Source of the DNA: Massilia sp. PAMC28688
GTDB taxonomy: Bacteria > Pseudomonadota > Gammaproteobacteria > Burkholderiales > Burkholderiaceae_D
Length of the DNA: 64,000 bases
Reading direction: 5' to 3'
Assembly: GCF_019443445.1 (NCBI RefSeq)
Contig: NZ_CP080378.1
Span: 5,022,001 to 5,086,000, forward strand
This document shows, one piece after another, positions 9,670-18,149 of this stretch; position 1 is the first letter of the stretch, and every line of letters starts with the position of its first letter. The notes below the pieces were generated by a model that saw only the letters and a list, made by a program, of their open reading frames with translations, made no database searches and had not been told where the DNA came from. The position numbers were made by a program, and so were the translations under genes.

Positions 9670-9743
9670 ACACAAACGGTGCCGGCGCGAGCAGCGCTTC
9701 TGAACGTATCGTAGAATGAATCCACGATACTTCAGGAGCATGC

Positions 9744-10796
9744 ATGACTTCACTTTTCGATCCGATTCGCGTCGGCGACCTCACTCTTCCCAACCGCATC
9801 ATCATGGCGCCGCTCACGCGCGCGCGCGCCGTTGGCGGCGGCCGGGTGCCCAATGAACTGATGGCCCAGTACTACGTGCAGCGCGCCTCGGCCGGCATGA
9901 TCCTGAGCGAAGCGACCGCTGTCACGCCAATGGGGGTGGGCTACGCCGACACGCCGGGAATCTGGTCCGGCGAACAGGTGCGGGGCTGGAGGCGCGTGAC
10001 CGACGCCGTGCATGCGGCCGGCGGCACCATCTTGCTGCAGCTGTGGCACGTGGGCCGCATTTCCGACCCTGATTTTCTCGATGGCGCCCTGCCGGTGGCA
10101 CCGAGCGCCATTGCGGCCAAAGGTCACGTCAGCCTGTTGCGTCCCATGCGTGATTATCCCGTGCCACGCGCGCTGGAACTCGATGAAATCGCCGGCGTGG
10201 TCGAGGCGTATCGCAAGGGCGCGGAGAACGCCAGGGAAGCGGGCTTCGACGGCGTGGAGATCCATGGCGCCAATGGCTACCTACTCGACCAGTTCCTGCA
10301 AGATGGCAGCAACAAGCGCAGTGACGCCTATGGCGGCCCGGTCGAAAACCGCGCGCGCCTGATGCTGGAAGTGACCGACGCCTGCATCGGCGTGTGGGGT
10401 GCGGGCCGCGTGGGCATGCACCTGGCGCCGCGTCGCGATGCTCACGACATGGGCGACTCCGATCCCAGGGCGACGTTCGGCTACGTTGCGCGCGAACTGG
10501 GCAAGCGCGGTATCGCCTTTATCTGCGCACGCGAGGGCATGGGCGACGACCGCCTGGGGCCATATCTGAAGCAGGAGTTCGGCGGCGTATACATCGCCAA
10601 TGAGAAGCTCACCAAGGAAAGCGCGGAGCAGTTGCTGCAGGCGGGCGAAGCGGATGCGGTCGCCTTCGGCAAATGGTTCATCGCCAATCCCGATCTGCCG
10701 CGCCGGCTTGCCATCAACGCGCCCCTGAACGAAGCGCGGCCCGAGCGCTTCTATGGCCCGGATGCCGACGGGTACACGGACTATCCCGCGCTGTAG
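9744..10796 (+). CDS. nemA: Old Yellow Enzyme, N-ethylmaleimide reductase-like
   Basis: 350 aa TIM-barrel flavoprotein. OYE hallmarks are visible: the LFDPIRVGDLTLPNRI start, APLTRARA at the FMN site, QLWHVGR, the substrate-binding His-x-x-Asn in EIHGANGYLLDQFL, and the GGPVENRARL segment. The family reduces activated alkenes and nitro compounds with NAD(P)H. CAGGAGCATGC gives a good ribosome site. It stands alone: a DUF1304 gene lies upstream, and the 44-bp tandem repeat and the convergent SRPBCC gene lie downstream. NemR and gloA, common partners in enterics, are absent, so the symbol is by similarity only. Confidence 0.92.
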   Translation: MTSLFDPIRVGDLTLPNRIIMAPLTRARAVGGGRVPNELMAQYYVQRASAGMILSEATAVTPMGVGYADTPGIWSGEQVRGWRRVTDAVHAAGGTILLQLWHVGRISDPDFLDGALPVAPSAIAAKGHVSLLRPMRDYPVPRALELDEIAGVVEAYRKGAENAREAGFDGVEIHGANGYLLDQFLQDGSNKRSDAYGGPVENRARLMLEVTDACIGVWGAGRVGMHLAPRRDAHDMGDSDPRATFGYVARELGKRGIAFICAREGMGDDRLGPYLKQEFGGVYIANEKLTKESAEQLLQAGEADAVAFGKWFIANPDLPRRLAINAPLNEARPERFYGPDADGYTDYPAL

Positions 10797-10837
10797 CCCT
10801 GGACCACATCCGATTTCTGGCAATGTTTGATCGTCAG

Positions 10838-10987
10838 AAATTGATTTTGCCCCGTCCAAGTGGTCTGACCCTGGCGTGGGGAAATTGATTTTGCCTCGTT
10901 TAAGTGGTCTGACCCTGGCGTAGGGAAATTGATTTTGCCCCGTTTAAGTGGTCTGACCCTGGCGTGGGGAAATTGTTTCTTGCGAGG
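10838..10987. repeat. Three 44-bp tandem repeats plus partial fourth
   Basis: Units begin at 10838, 10882 and 10926, each 44 bp and starting AAATTGATTTTGCC. Each contains AAGTGGTCTGACCCTGGCGT; pairs differ at only two to four bases. A degenerate fourth copy begins at 10970 (AAATTGTTTCTTGC). The array fills the gap between the stops of two convergent genes. The GGTCTGACCC core resembles motifs in dispersed REP-like elements of related genomes (from memory, unverified). Since 44 is not a multiple of three, it is not a coding repeat. Confidence 0.85.
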
Positions 10988-10992
10988 GCGAG

Positions 10993-11502
10993 CTAGCTTG
11001 CGGTGCGGGCCAGATACTGCGCGTAGACGTCGTACATGCCGCCAAAGCCTTGCGCCATCGATGCATGGCCGGCCTTGAAGGTGTCGATCTCTGCCTGGCT
11101 GGCATTGAACGGCACCGATGTCAGGCGCATGACGGTCTGGCCGCCCTGCTCTTCCAGCGTGACGGTGTTGAGCACTTCCAGCGGCCAGTCCGGCACCATC
11201 GGGTAGCGAATGTAGTTGCCTGCATCGTCGGCAAAGCCGTTGTGAAAGACGATGCGCTCGACCGGTACCAGCTCCTGGTAGGTGAATTTGCCGTACATGT
11301 CCAGCCCCGGCCCAAAACCCATCCGGTAGTGAAAAACGCCTCCCGCGCGCGGCTCGTGCCTGATCACGCTGATGGTGCAGCCCTGCGGGCCCCACCATTG
11401 CTGCAGGTGTTCGGTCTGCGTCATGGTCGCGTAGACCCGCGCGCGCGGGGCGTCAAAGGTGCGGGTGATGGAAAACTCGACTGCGCTGTCAGCCTTGTTC
11501 AT
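10993..11502 (-). CDS. SRPBCC/AHSA1 (START-like) family protein
   Basis: 169 aa. The N-terminal pattern EFSITRTFDAPRARVYATMTQ, followed by LQQWWGP, is the usual start of AHSA1-type helix-grip proteins, with VTLEEQGGQTVMRLTS and a C-terminal helix (AGHASMAQGFGGMYDVYAQYL) typical of the family. These proteins bind hydrophobic ligands or act as Hsp90 co-chaperone-like folds; the ligand here is unknown. The start at 11502 is chosen because GGAGAGAG lies just upstream. It lies 55 bp after arsH on the same strand and may be the last gene of an arsC-arsH operon. Confidence 0.88.
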   Translation of the reverse strand: MNKADSAVEFSITRTFDAPRARVYATMTQTEHLQQWWGPQGCTISVIRHEPRAGGVFHYRMGFGPGLDMYGKFTYQELVPVERIVFHNGFADDAGNYIRYPMVPDWPLEVLNTVTLEEQGGQTVMRLTSVPFNASQAEIDTFKAGHASMAQGFGGMYDVYAQYLARTAS

Positions 11503-11557
11503 GCTCGCTCTCTCCGTTTGGTCTGATCCCCAACACTGGCGCAACCCACGCCCGCTG

Positions 11558-12235
11558 TCAAGACTTTGCGCGCCGCTCGCTGTAGCGGTCAACCAGATAG
11601 TCGCCGCGCTCGCGCACCAGCAGCGTGAATTTCATCAGCTCTTCCATCACGTCGACGACCCGGTCGTAATATGCCGACGGTTTCATGCGCCCCGCTTCGT
11701 CAAACTCTTCGTACGCCTTCGGTACCGATGACTGGTTGGGAATGGTCACCATGCGCATCCAGCGGCCCAGCAGGCGCAGGGTATTGACGGTATTGAATGA
11801 TTGCGATCCGCCCGACACCTGCATCACGGCCAGCGTGCGCCCCTGGGTGGGCCGCATGGCCCCCACTTCCAGCGGAATCCAGTCAATCTGGTTCTTCATC
11901 ACCGATGTGATGGCACCATGACGCTCGGGGCAGGACCAGACCTGCCCTTCCGACCATTGCGACAGCGCGCGCAGCTCGGCTACCTTGGGATGCGTGGCCG
12001 GCACGGTATCGGTGACGGGCAGTTCGCGCGGGTCAAAGGTGCGCACTTCAGCACCCATGCGAGTCAGGATGCGGCCTGCCTCTTCGGCCAGGAAGCGGCT
12101 GAACGAGCGCTCGCGCAGCGAACCATACAGGATAAGGATGCGCGGTGGATGGTCAAAGCGGACGGCCGGCTCCAGGCGGGCCAGCTCCGGGATCTGGAAA
12201 TGGGCGTCCGACAGGTTCGGCGTCGTGTTGTCCAT
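11558..12235 (-). CDS. arsH: ArsH NADPH-dependent FMN reductase / organoarsenical oxidase
   Basis: 225 aa, typical ArsH length. The flavodoxin-like FMN loop is [16 protein letters not shown] (about residues 38-53). The family-specific segment [20 protein letters not shown] and the [14 protein letters not shown] region match ArsH. Known: ArsH oxidises trivalent organoarsenicals and reduces quinones or azo dyes. Its ATG shares one base with the arsC stop (TGATG), indicating translational coupling. Confidence 0.93.
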   Translation of the reverse strand: MDNTTPNLSDAHFQIPELARLEPAVRFDHPPRILILYGSLRERSFSRFLAEEAGRILTRMGAEVRTFDPRELPVTDTVPATHPKVAELRALSQWSEGQVWSCPERHGAITSVMKNQIDWIPLEVGAMRPTQGRTLAVMQVSGGSQSFNTVNTLRLLGRWMRMVTIPNQSSVPKAYEEFDEAGRMKPSAYYDRVVDVMEELMKFTLLVRERGDYLVDRYSERRAKS

Positions 12236-12657
12236 CAGCCTACCCGCTTGCCGCCGGCGTCGATCACGGCTTCGCCATCTTCTTTGGTGAACGCACCTTG
12301 GTGCGCCCCCGGCAGCAGGTCAAGCACCAGTTCCGACGGGCGGCACAGCCGCACGCCCAGTGGCGTGACCACGAACGGGCGATTGATGAGGATGGGATTG
12401 GCCACCATGGCGTCGAGCAGTGCGTCATCGCTCACGCCCGCCTTATCCAGGCCCAGCTCCGAAAACAGCGCTTCCTTGCTGCGCGCCGCTTCGCGCACGC
12501 TCAGGCCGGCGGCGGCAATCAGCGACGCCAGCACCTCGCGCGACGGTGGATGGGACAGGTATTCCACGACCACGGGTTCCTCGCCCGTGTTGCGGATAAG
12601 CCCCAGCGTATTGCGCGAGGTGCCGCAAGCCGGATTGTGATAAATGGTGATAGACAT
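12235..12657 (-). CDS. arsC: Arsenate reductase, glutaredoxin-coupled (ArsC/Spx fold)
   Basis: 140 aa. The catalytic cysteine is in [11 protein letters not shown] near residue 10, and the arsenate-binding arginines are in the conserved [10 protein letters not shown] and LCRPSE segments. Known: E. coli-type ArsC reduces arsenate to arsenite using glutaredoxin and glutathione. The start at 12657 places the active-site loop at the usual distance; longer in-frame starts exist upstream without need. It overlaps arsH by one base. No arsR, arsB or acr3 is next to it, so regulation and arsenite export must lie elsewhere. Confidence 0.93.
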   Translation of the reverse strand: MSITIYHNPACGTSRNTLGLIRNTGEEPVVVEYLSHPPSREVLASLIAAAGLSVREAARSKEALFSELGLDKAGVSDDALLDAMVANPILINRPFVVTPLGVRLCRPSELVLDLLPGAHQGAFTKEDGEAVIDAGGKRVG

Positions 12658-12733
12658 AACGCTTTCCTTCATGGTTGACCAGCGCCGCCCCGGCACCACC
12701 CAGGGCGACCGGTTCCCGCATGCTTTTCGTTAA

Positions 12734-12749
12734 TTCGATAATAGTCGAA
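12734..12749. promoter_or_regulatory. Inverted repeat, candidate ArsR-type operator
   Basis: TTCGA-N6-TCGAA is a perfect 5+5 palindrome 77 bp upstream of arsC in the divergent control region. AT-rich palindromes with TTCG/CGAA arms are common for ArsR-family repressors. Assignment to ArsR is inference, as no arsR gene is local. Confidence 0.4.
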
Positions 12750-12776
12750 ACGTCAAAATGGAGCAAGTCATTTTGC

Positions 12777-12804
12777 TTGTCGTGCCTGGCGCTCCCGCTA
12801 TAGA
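12777..12804 (+). promoter_or_regulatory. Candidate sigma-70 promoter for plsC-like gene
   Basis: TTGTCG, 16-bp spacer and TATAGA precede the acyltransferase gene by 63 bp. A promoter here puts the transcript start near 12811 and supports the translation start at 12868 over the earlier in-frame ATG at 12805. Confidence 0.4.
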
Positions 12805-12867
12805 ATGCAGACGCAGATTTCCGTGGCACAAGTAATGCTGCGACTGCGCATCACTTTCGGAGTCCAC

Positions 12868-13494
12868 ATGAGTCACTATGAGCTGCGCGCAGCTTCCCTG
12901 CCCCGCCCCGGCCAGCGCCTGGCGCTCGGATTGCTGCAGCTCTTCGGCTGGCGCGTGCGCTACAAGCCGCTGCCCGGCCCGCACGGCGTGGCGATCGTCT
13001 ATCCGCATACTTCCAACTGGGACTTCGTCATCGGCCTGCTCGGCAAATGGGCGCTCGGCCTGCCCTTTCGCTGGCTCGGCAAGGAGTCCTTGTTTGCAGG
13101 TCCCTGGGCCGGCATCATGCGCGCGTGGGGCGGCGTGGCGGTGGAGCGCAGCGCGGCCACCGGCGCGACCCAGCGCCTGGCAGAAAAAATGCACGCGTCA
13201 GACTGGTTCTGGCTGGCCCTGGCGCCGGAGGGCACGCGCAGCTACAAGCCGCACTGGCGCAGTGGCTTCTATCACCTGGCGCTGGCGGCCCGCGTGCCGG
13301 TGGTGCTGGTCTATTTTGATTACGGGCGCAAGGAACTGGGCGTGGTCGACGTGGTCCGGCTGACCGGCGACCAGCAAGCCGACATGGCCTCCATCGCCGC
13401 GGCCTACCAGGGCCGCACAGGCTTCCATCCGGAGCTGGCCTGCCCGGTCACCCTGGCCACCCCGCGCGCCGACAGTCCCGAGCAGCAGCGTTGA
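12868..13494 (+). CDS. 1-acyl-glycerol-3-phosphate acyltransferase-like (PlsC family)
   Basis: 208 aa. The catalytic HX4D motif appears as PHTSNWD near residue 47, and the phosphate-binding motif as PEGTRS near residue 118. Members transfer an acyl group to lysophosphatidate or related lysolipids at the inner membrane. No clear membrane helix is present and the protein is shorter than classical PlsC. It resembles the small acyltransferases encoded singly in many proteobacteria. CGGAG lies eight bases before the chosen ATG. It is divergent from the arsenic operon and convergent with the DUF1302 gene. Confidence 0.87.
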   Translation: MSHYELRAASLPRPGQRLALGLLQLFGWRVRYKPLPGPHGVAIVYPHTSNWDFVIGLLGKWALGLPFRWLGKESLFAGPWAGIMRAWGGVAVERSAATGATQRLAEKMHASDWFWLALAPEGTRSYKPHWRSGFYHLALAARVPVVLVYFDYGRKELGVVDVVRLTGDQQADMASIAAAYQGRTGFHPELACPVTLATPRADSPEQQR

Positions 13495-13505
13495 GGCGCG
13501 TGCCG

Positions 13506-15275
13506 TCAGAATTTCACGCCGGCGGCCAGGACCAGCAGGTCCTTGTCGCGCAGATTGCTGTAACGTCCGTCCCAGATCGGCAGGTAGCTTAGTTCGGCGA
13601 TGTAGCGCTCGCGATAATCCATGCGCAGGGAAAGGTTCATGCTCTTGCGCCCTTCGCTGAGCAGGAAGTCGTGCGCCCACCCTTTCACGTCGTGGGTGAA
13701 GGCGGCAAAGGCATGCAGGTTCAGCCCGGGCCGCAACTGGCGCAGGCGGGCGTCGACGCGCAGCCGGTAGCCGTAGGCGCTGGGCGACACATAGCCATCA
13801 AAGCTGCACTGACGCGCAACCTCGCGCGAATTGGGCACGCACACGCCATGGATCGGCCCTGTCCCGAACTGGTCGGGCCGCCCGTAGCGCCGCACGGCGG
13901 GATCGGGCAGCGCCATGACATGCTTGCCGATGATATCCACGGCCGTGCTGACAGTGGCTGCGCCGGCCGTAGCCAGCGTGCGCTGCCACCCAAGCTGCAG
14001 CTGCACGGTGCGCCCGCGGTCATAACCGCGAAAGTAGGCACCGGGCGCGGTGGCCGTGGCGTCGGGCCGGATCAGCGATGGCGCACTGGTGCTGAGAAAG
14101 GCCGGCAGCACATCCCCGGGCGGCAGCTGCAAGGCCTGGTTCGGCCGGTAGGCCAGCTCCCCGCTCCAGCGCGTGCGGGCCAGCTGGTACGCCGCGCTGA
14201 CCGCATACACCTTGACGTCGTCGGGATGCTCGGTGAAGAACGCCAGGTTCAGTCCATCCGGGTCGCCGGGAATGAAGCCAGGGCCAGTGCGCGTGGACTT
14301 GCGCACACCGGGAATCGGGGTGCGGTTGATGTAGCGCGCCGCGTACAGGCCCAGCTCCAGCGCCGGCGTCTTCCAGCTGATGGCGCCACCGTACTGCGGC
14401 CCGTCATTGGCACTCGGACTGGGAATGCGCTTGAGGAAGGCGCCCGCGGCCAGCCGCTCGCGGTCGGACAGGGCCATCGGCCCGGCAAAGGCCCGGTCGC
14501 AGCCCTGCGCCAGGTAATCGGTGGTGGTCCAGAAGGTGCCGCACATGTCCAGGGCCGAGGGCCGGAAGACGCTGCCGTAAAACGCTTCCACCGCCACTGT
14601 CCGCGTCACGCCGGCGCGCACGAACAGCATGGGCGCTGGCACGCGCAGCTGCTGGGGCGCGGCGCCGGCCCGCCGCAGCGCCGGCAGGTCGGCCCCGTTG
14701 ATGGCACCGAGGCCGCCGCCGAACACGGCCTGTTCGCCCCATGGGAGCGACTGCTGGCCCGCCCGCACCATCCAGGCCCGCGCGCCGCCCGGCGCCGCAT
14801 ACTGGACAAAGGCGTCGCCCAGCGCCACGCCGGAAAAGCGCGACAGCCGTGCGGCGCCCGCGTCGCCAAGCGGGCGGCCCCCGATGTAATTGTTGGGATT
14901 GTTGCCCCAGGCCCGTGGCTGGTCTGCCAGTGCGAAGTCGTGCCAGGCCTTCAGGCGCACCAGCGCCGACCATGGGCCACGCGCCACTGACACGTCGGCA
15001 AACGCATGCACGGCGCGGGTGGTGGCATCGCCCCGGGCGAAATTAAGGTTGGCGTCGTCGGTGTTCTGGCCACTGTTGGCGTCACCCACCAAGCCGACTT
15101 GCGCCGCATTGAAGGACACCAGCAGCGAGGGATCGGCCGCTTCGGTGCGCACGGCGGCGCCGAACATGAGGCGGCCGCTGGCCTTGACAAGCATCGCCTG
15201 GGCCTGGCAACAGCCGGCCACCGGCAAGACCAGGGACAACACGGCCAGTTGCTGGCGAACAGGATGCGGGAACAT
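13506..15275 (-). CDS. DUF1302 family outer-membrane beta-barrel protein
   Basis: 589 aa. An N-terminal signal peptide (about residues 1-26, ending near CCQAQA) is followed by long amphipathic strands with FARGD, WHDF and GYDRGRTVQLQLGW segments and a terminal Phe, as in DUF1302 barrels. These proteins are usually encoded with a DUF1329 protein and an RND transporter and are thought to move hydrophobic substrates. Those partners are absent here, so this is an isolated copy. It is convergent with the PlsC-like gene (11 bp apart). I see no terminator in that gap. Confidence 0.88.
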   Translation of the reverse strand: MFPHPVRQQLAVLSLVLPVAGCCQAQAMLVKASGRLMFGAAVRTEAADPSLLVSFNAAQVGLVGDANSGQNTDDANLNFARGDATTRAVHAFADVSVARGPWSALVRLKAWHDFALADQPRAWGNNPNNYIGGRPLGDAGAARLSRFSGVALGDAFVQYAAPGGARAWMVRAGQQSLPWGEQAVFGGGLGAINGADLPALRRAGAAPQQLRVPAPMLFVRAGVTRTVAVEAFYGSVFRPSALDMCGTFWTTTDYLAQGCDRAFAGPMALSDRERLAAGAFLKRIPSPSANDGPQYGGAISWKTPALELGLYAARYINRTPIPGVRKSTRTGPGFIPGDPDGLNLAFFTEHPDDVKVYAVSAAYQLARTRWSGELAYRPNQALQLPPGDVLPAFLSTSAPSLIRPDATATAPGAYFRGYDRGRTVQLQLGWQRTLATAGAATVSTAVDIIGKHVMALPDPAVRRYGRPDQFGTGPIHGVCVPNSREVARQCSFDGYVSPSAYGYRLRVDARLRQLRPGLNLHAFAAFTHDVKGWAHDFLLSEGRKSMNLSLRMDYRERYIAELSYLPIWDGRYSNLRDKDLLVLAAGVKF

Positions 15276-15361
15276 ACAGGCCTTCTCTCTTGTCTAACCG
15301 GTGTGATGCTAGTCGTCACTTTTCCGGCAGTCAATGCGGCCCGCATAAACCACTATTTACA

Positions 15362-16069
15362 TCAGGGCGCGGGCTGGCCGTACAGTGCCTCGGCGCGCTG
15401 GAACAGGATCCACGAGGTGGCAATGTATTTGTCGCCACTGCGGGCAATGTGCCCTTTATGGGTGTGGGTAAAGCCGGCGGGGGCGATGATGAGCCTGCCC
15501 TGGCGCGCTTCGATCTTGCGCTTCTGGTAGAAGAACTCGGTTTCGCCCCCTTCTGCCACATCGTTCAGATAAAACTGGAACAGCAGTGCGCGGTGCAGGC
15601 TCTCGCAGCTGGGGTTCTGCGGATAAATCTCTGAATGCCAGTGATGGTAGCCGCCGCTGCTTTGCAGGTATTTCTGGACATTGATCAAGCCTGCGCGGTA
15701 AATGGTGCGCATCAGCTCACCGATGTAGGGAGTGCCGCATTCGTCAAAATTGTCGATCGACAGCTGCACCGGCTGGCCGGTCGCCGGATGCACCACCATG
15801 GGCGACATGGCCCCCACCAACAGCATGCGGTACTTGTTCATGTACGCGATCAGGCATTTCTCGACCGCTCCCATGAGCATATTCGATAAGTCATGCCATT
15901 CCTGGTGCTGGCTGATGGTCAGGTCGTAGCTGTCTTTCTTGCTGGTGTCCACGCCCTGCCCGGTCTTGCCGCGCACGACCTTGTTGCTGGCGTTAAAACG
16001 TTCAATCACTTGCGCGCACTGCGCCGGCGTCAGTGCGTTGTCGTAAATTTCAAGAAAGTCGTCCACCAC
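15362..16069 (-). CDS. 2-oxoglutarate/Fe(II) oxygenase, prolyl-4-hydroxylase-like
   Basis: 235 aa soluble enzyme. The core beta-helix shows an HxE metal pair in YHHWHSEIYPQ (about residues 147-157), in place of the more common HxD. The distal His with the 2OG-binding basic residue lies in THKGHIARSGDKYIATSW (about 205-222). Known: this superfamily hydroxylates proteins or small molecules using O2 and 2-oxoglutarate. The substrate is unknown. It is a single-gene unit between the DUF1302 gene and the divergent DUF2141 operon, with 177 bp to the latter. Confidence 0.87.
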   Translation of the reverse strand: MVDDFLEIYDNALTPAQCAQVIERFNASNKVVRGKTGQGVDTSKKDSYDLTISQHQEWHDLSNMLMGAVEKCLIAYMNKYRMLLVGAMSPMVVHPATGQPVQLSIDNFDECGTPYIGELMRTIYRAGLINVQKYLQSSGGYHHWHSEIYPQNPSCESLHRALLFQFYLNDVAEGGETEFFYQKRKIEARQGRLIIAPAGFTHTHKGHIARSGDKYIATSWILFQRAEALYGQPAP

Positions 16070-16169
16070 CCGCTCCCATACGTGACTCTGAAGGCCGCTA
16101 TATTACACACACCGCCGGCCGGCTTGCTGCATTTCACGCCGGCCTGATGCAACTGGCGCCACCGCGCAG

Positions 16170-16178
16170 CCGTTCGTC
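16170..16178 (+). promoter_or_regulatory. Candidate AlgR/LytTR-type binding site
   Basis: CCGTTCGTC matches the core recognition sequence known for Pseudomonas AlgR, a LytTR regulator. It lies 69 bp upstream of the operon that itself encodes a LytTR regulator, so autoregulation is plausible. One 9-bp match in GC-rich DNA is weak on its own. Confidence 0.4.
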
Positions 16179-16246
16179 GCATGGTTTTCCACCGCCCCGG
16201 CATTGTCCTTACAGTAGCGCATCCCAACCACTTTCAGGAGTCCACG

Positions 16247-16651
16247 ATGAAAACAATGCTTGCAGCCTTCGCCTTCTTGACCACCCAGCTGTGCAGCGCA
16301 GCCGAGCTGACGGTCCAGATCGATGATGTCAAGTCCGCAGACGGCATGCTGATGCTTGCCCTGTACGACGCCCAGAGTTTCCTGAAAAAGCCGGTCAAGG
16401 CGGCGCGCGCAGCGGCAGTGCCGGGCGGGACCACGGTCGTGTTCAAGGATTTGCCGGAAGGAGAGTATGCATTTGCCCTGTTCCACGACGCGAACGGGAA
16501 CGGCAAGATGGACAAGAATCCGATCGGCATTCCCACCGAGGACTATGCCTTCAGCAATAATGCCCTGGGCACGATGGGGCCGCCGGGCTTTGACAAGGCC
16601 CGGATTGTCGTCACCGCAGCCGGCACCAGCACCCGGGTATCGCTGAAATAA
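16247..16651 (+). CDS. DUF2141 family secreted protein
   Basis: 134 aa. A signal peptide (about residues 1-19, cleavage after CSA) is followed by a small beta-sandwich domain with the DUF2141 pattern LMLALYD, LPEGEYAFALFHDANGNGKMD and GIPTEDYAFSNNA. The DANGNGKMD loop looks calcium-binding. The function of the family is unknown. CAGGAG lies six bases before the ATG at 16247. It is the first gene of a tight operon: the carotenoid oxygenase follows after 10 bp. Confidence 0.9.
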   Translation: MKTMLAAFAFLTTQLCSAAELTVQIDDVKSADGMLMLALYDAQSFLKKPVKAARAAAVPGGTTVVFKDLPEGEYAFALFHDANGNGKMDKNPIGIPTEDYAFSNNALGTMGPPGFDKARIVVTAAGTSTRVSLK

Positions 16652-16661
16652 GGAGGGGACC

Positions 16662-18149
16662 ATGGACCGCCGTGCATTCCTGCATTCCACCAGCGCCCTG
16701 GCTGCGCTGTCTCTGGTACCGCGGGCAGCCATGGGCGACGCCCTGGCCTTGCGCCGCTTCCACGCCGCCCTGGAAGGCGACCCCGCCCTTGCCGTGTTCG
16801 CCAACACCACGGGCGACCAGTCGGGCAGCGCGCAAGTGCATGGCAAGCTGCCGGGCGACTTGCGCGGCGTGTTTTACCGCAACGGGCCGGGCCGCTTCGA
16901 ACTCGGCGGCGAACGCTACCATCACTGGTTCGATGGCGATGGCTTTGCCCAGCGCTGGGAAATTGCAGACGGCCAGGTCAAGCATCGCGGCAAGTTCGTG
17001 CTCACTCAAAAGTTTGTCGACGAAACTGCAGCCGGGCAGTTTCTCTATCCCACCTTTGGCACCCATATAGCGCGCCGCGGCATCAAGGGCAACGACACCG
17101 TCAATGCCGCCAATACCAATTTGCTGCCCTTCAACGGCCGCGTGTATGCCCTGTGGGAAGGCGGATCGGCCACCGAGCTCGATCCCGTCACGCTGGCCAC
17201 GGTCGGCATCAAGACCTGGTCGCCGGACATGAAGTCCATGCCTTTTTCGGCCCACCCCAAGGTGGAACCGGGTGGCGCCATGTGGAACTTTGGCACCATG
17301 CCGGGGTCTGACAAGCTCGTGATCTATCGCATCAGCGCCAGAGGCGTGCTGGAGGACACGCGCATCCTCTCCGTGCCTCAGCTGGCCATGGTGCACGATT
17401 TCGTCATCAGCGCCCGCCACCTGATCTTCCTGATTCCGCCCTATGACATGGTGCGCGGCGCGGGAAAGAGCTTTGCCGACATGCATCAGTGGGCCGGCGC
17501 GGCACGCCCGTTGCGCGCAGTCGTCGTGGACAAAGCGACGCTCGCCATACGCAAGACCTTCGAGCTGCCGCCCCATATGGTTTTTCACTTCGGAAATGCC
17601 TGGGACGATGGCGACTGTACTCGCCTGGACCTGGTCTTGCACCAGGGCGACGCCCTGCGCGATGTCAGCCGCATGATGCGCGGCGAGCAGCCCGCCCCCG
17701 GGCAGCAGCAGGGCTTTGCTGCCCAGCTGACGCTGGACCATCGCAGCGGCACGGCACGCATGGTGCACCTGTTGGCCAACTGTGAATTTCCGCGCGTGAT
17801 GCCGCAGGTCGTCGGTACGCGCCACCGCAAGCTGGCATTGCTGAGCAGTTCCCGTCCGGATGGCGCTCGCCGCCTCGATACCGTCAACCTGATCGACACC
17901 AGCACTGGCCGGCGCGACAGCCATCGCTTCGGTCCGGGCTGGCAGGTGGAAGAGCACGTCCTGGTGGCGCGCCGCCACGGCCGCGGCGAAACCGACGCTT
18001 ATCTGGTCGGCGTGGCCCAGGATACCCGGCGCGGGCACACGGTGCTGACCGTGTTTGACGCCAGACGCGTCAGCGATGGCCCGCTGGCACTTGCCAGACT
18101 GCCCTACCGTGCGCCACACTGCTTCCATGGAAATTTTCTCCCTGCATAA
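16662..18149 (+). CDS. Carotenoid oxygenase (carotenoid cleavage dioxygenase) family
   Basis: 495 aa. A twin-arginine-like signal (MDRRAFLHSTSALAALSLVP) suggests export of the folded enzyme. The seven-bladed propeller family is recognised by GVFYRNGPGRFE and HHWFDGDG near the start. The iron-ligand histidines are in SAHPKV, MVHDFVI, VFHFGNAW and the C-terminal HCFHGNF. Known: these enzymes split conjugated double bonds of carotenoids or stilbenes (for example isoeugenol) with O2. The substrate is unknown. AGGAGGGG precedes the ATG. The stop overlaps the ATG of the LytS kinase by one base (TAATG), so the signalling genes are translationally coupled. Confidence 0.9.
   Translation: MDRRAFLHSTSALAALSLVPRAAMGDALALRRFHAALEGDPALAVFANTTGDQSGSAQVHGKLPGDLRGVFYRNGPGRFELGGERYHHWFDGDGFAQRWEIADGQVKHRGKFVLTQKFVDETAAGQFLYPTFGTHIARRGIKGNDTVNAANTNLLPFNGRVYALWEGGSATELDPVTLATVGIKTWSPDMKSMPFSAHPKVEPGGAMWNFGTMPGSDKLVIYRISARGVLEDTRILSVPQLAMVHDFVISARHLIFLIPPYDMVRGAGKSFADMHQWAGAARPLRAVVVDKATLAIRKTFELPPHMVFHFGNAWDDGDCTRLDLVLHQGDALRDVSRMMRGEQPAPGQQQGFAAQLTLDHRSGTARMVHLLANCEFPRVMPQVVGTRHRKLALLSSSRPDGARRLDTVNLIDTSTGRRDSHRFGPGWQVEEHVLVARRHGRGETDAYLVGVAQDTRRGHTVLTVFDARRVSDGPLALARLPYRAPHCFHGNFLPA

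Noticed and set aside
10781..11398. 205-codon minus-strand frame through the 44-bp repeats
   Set aside because: It reads the SRPBCC gene in the wrong frame and then the repeats, whose 44-bp period breaks frame; no protein family matches.
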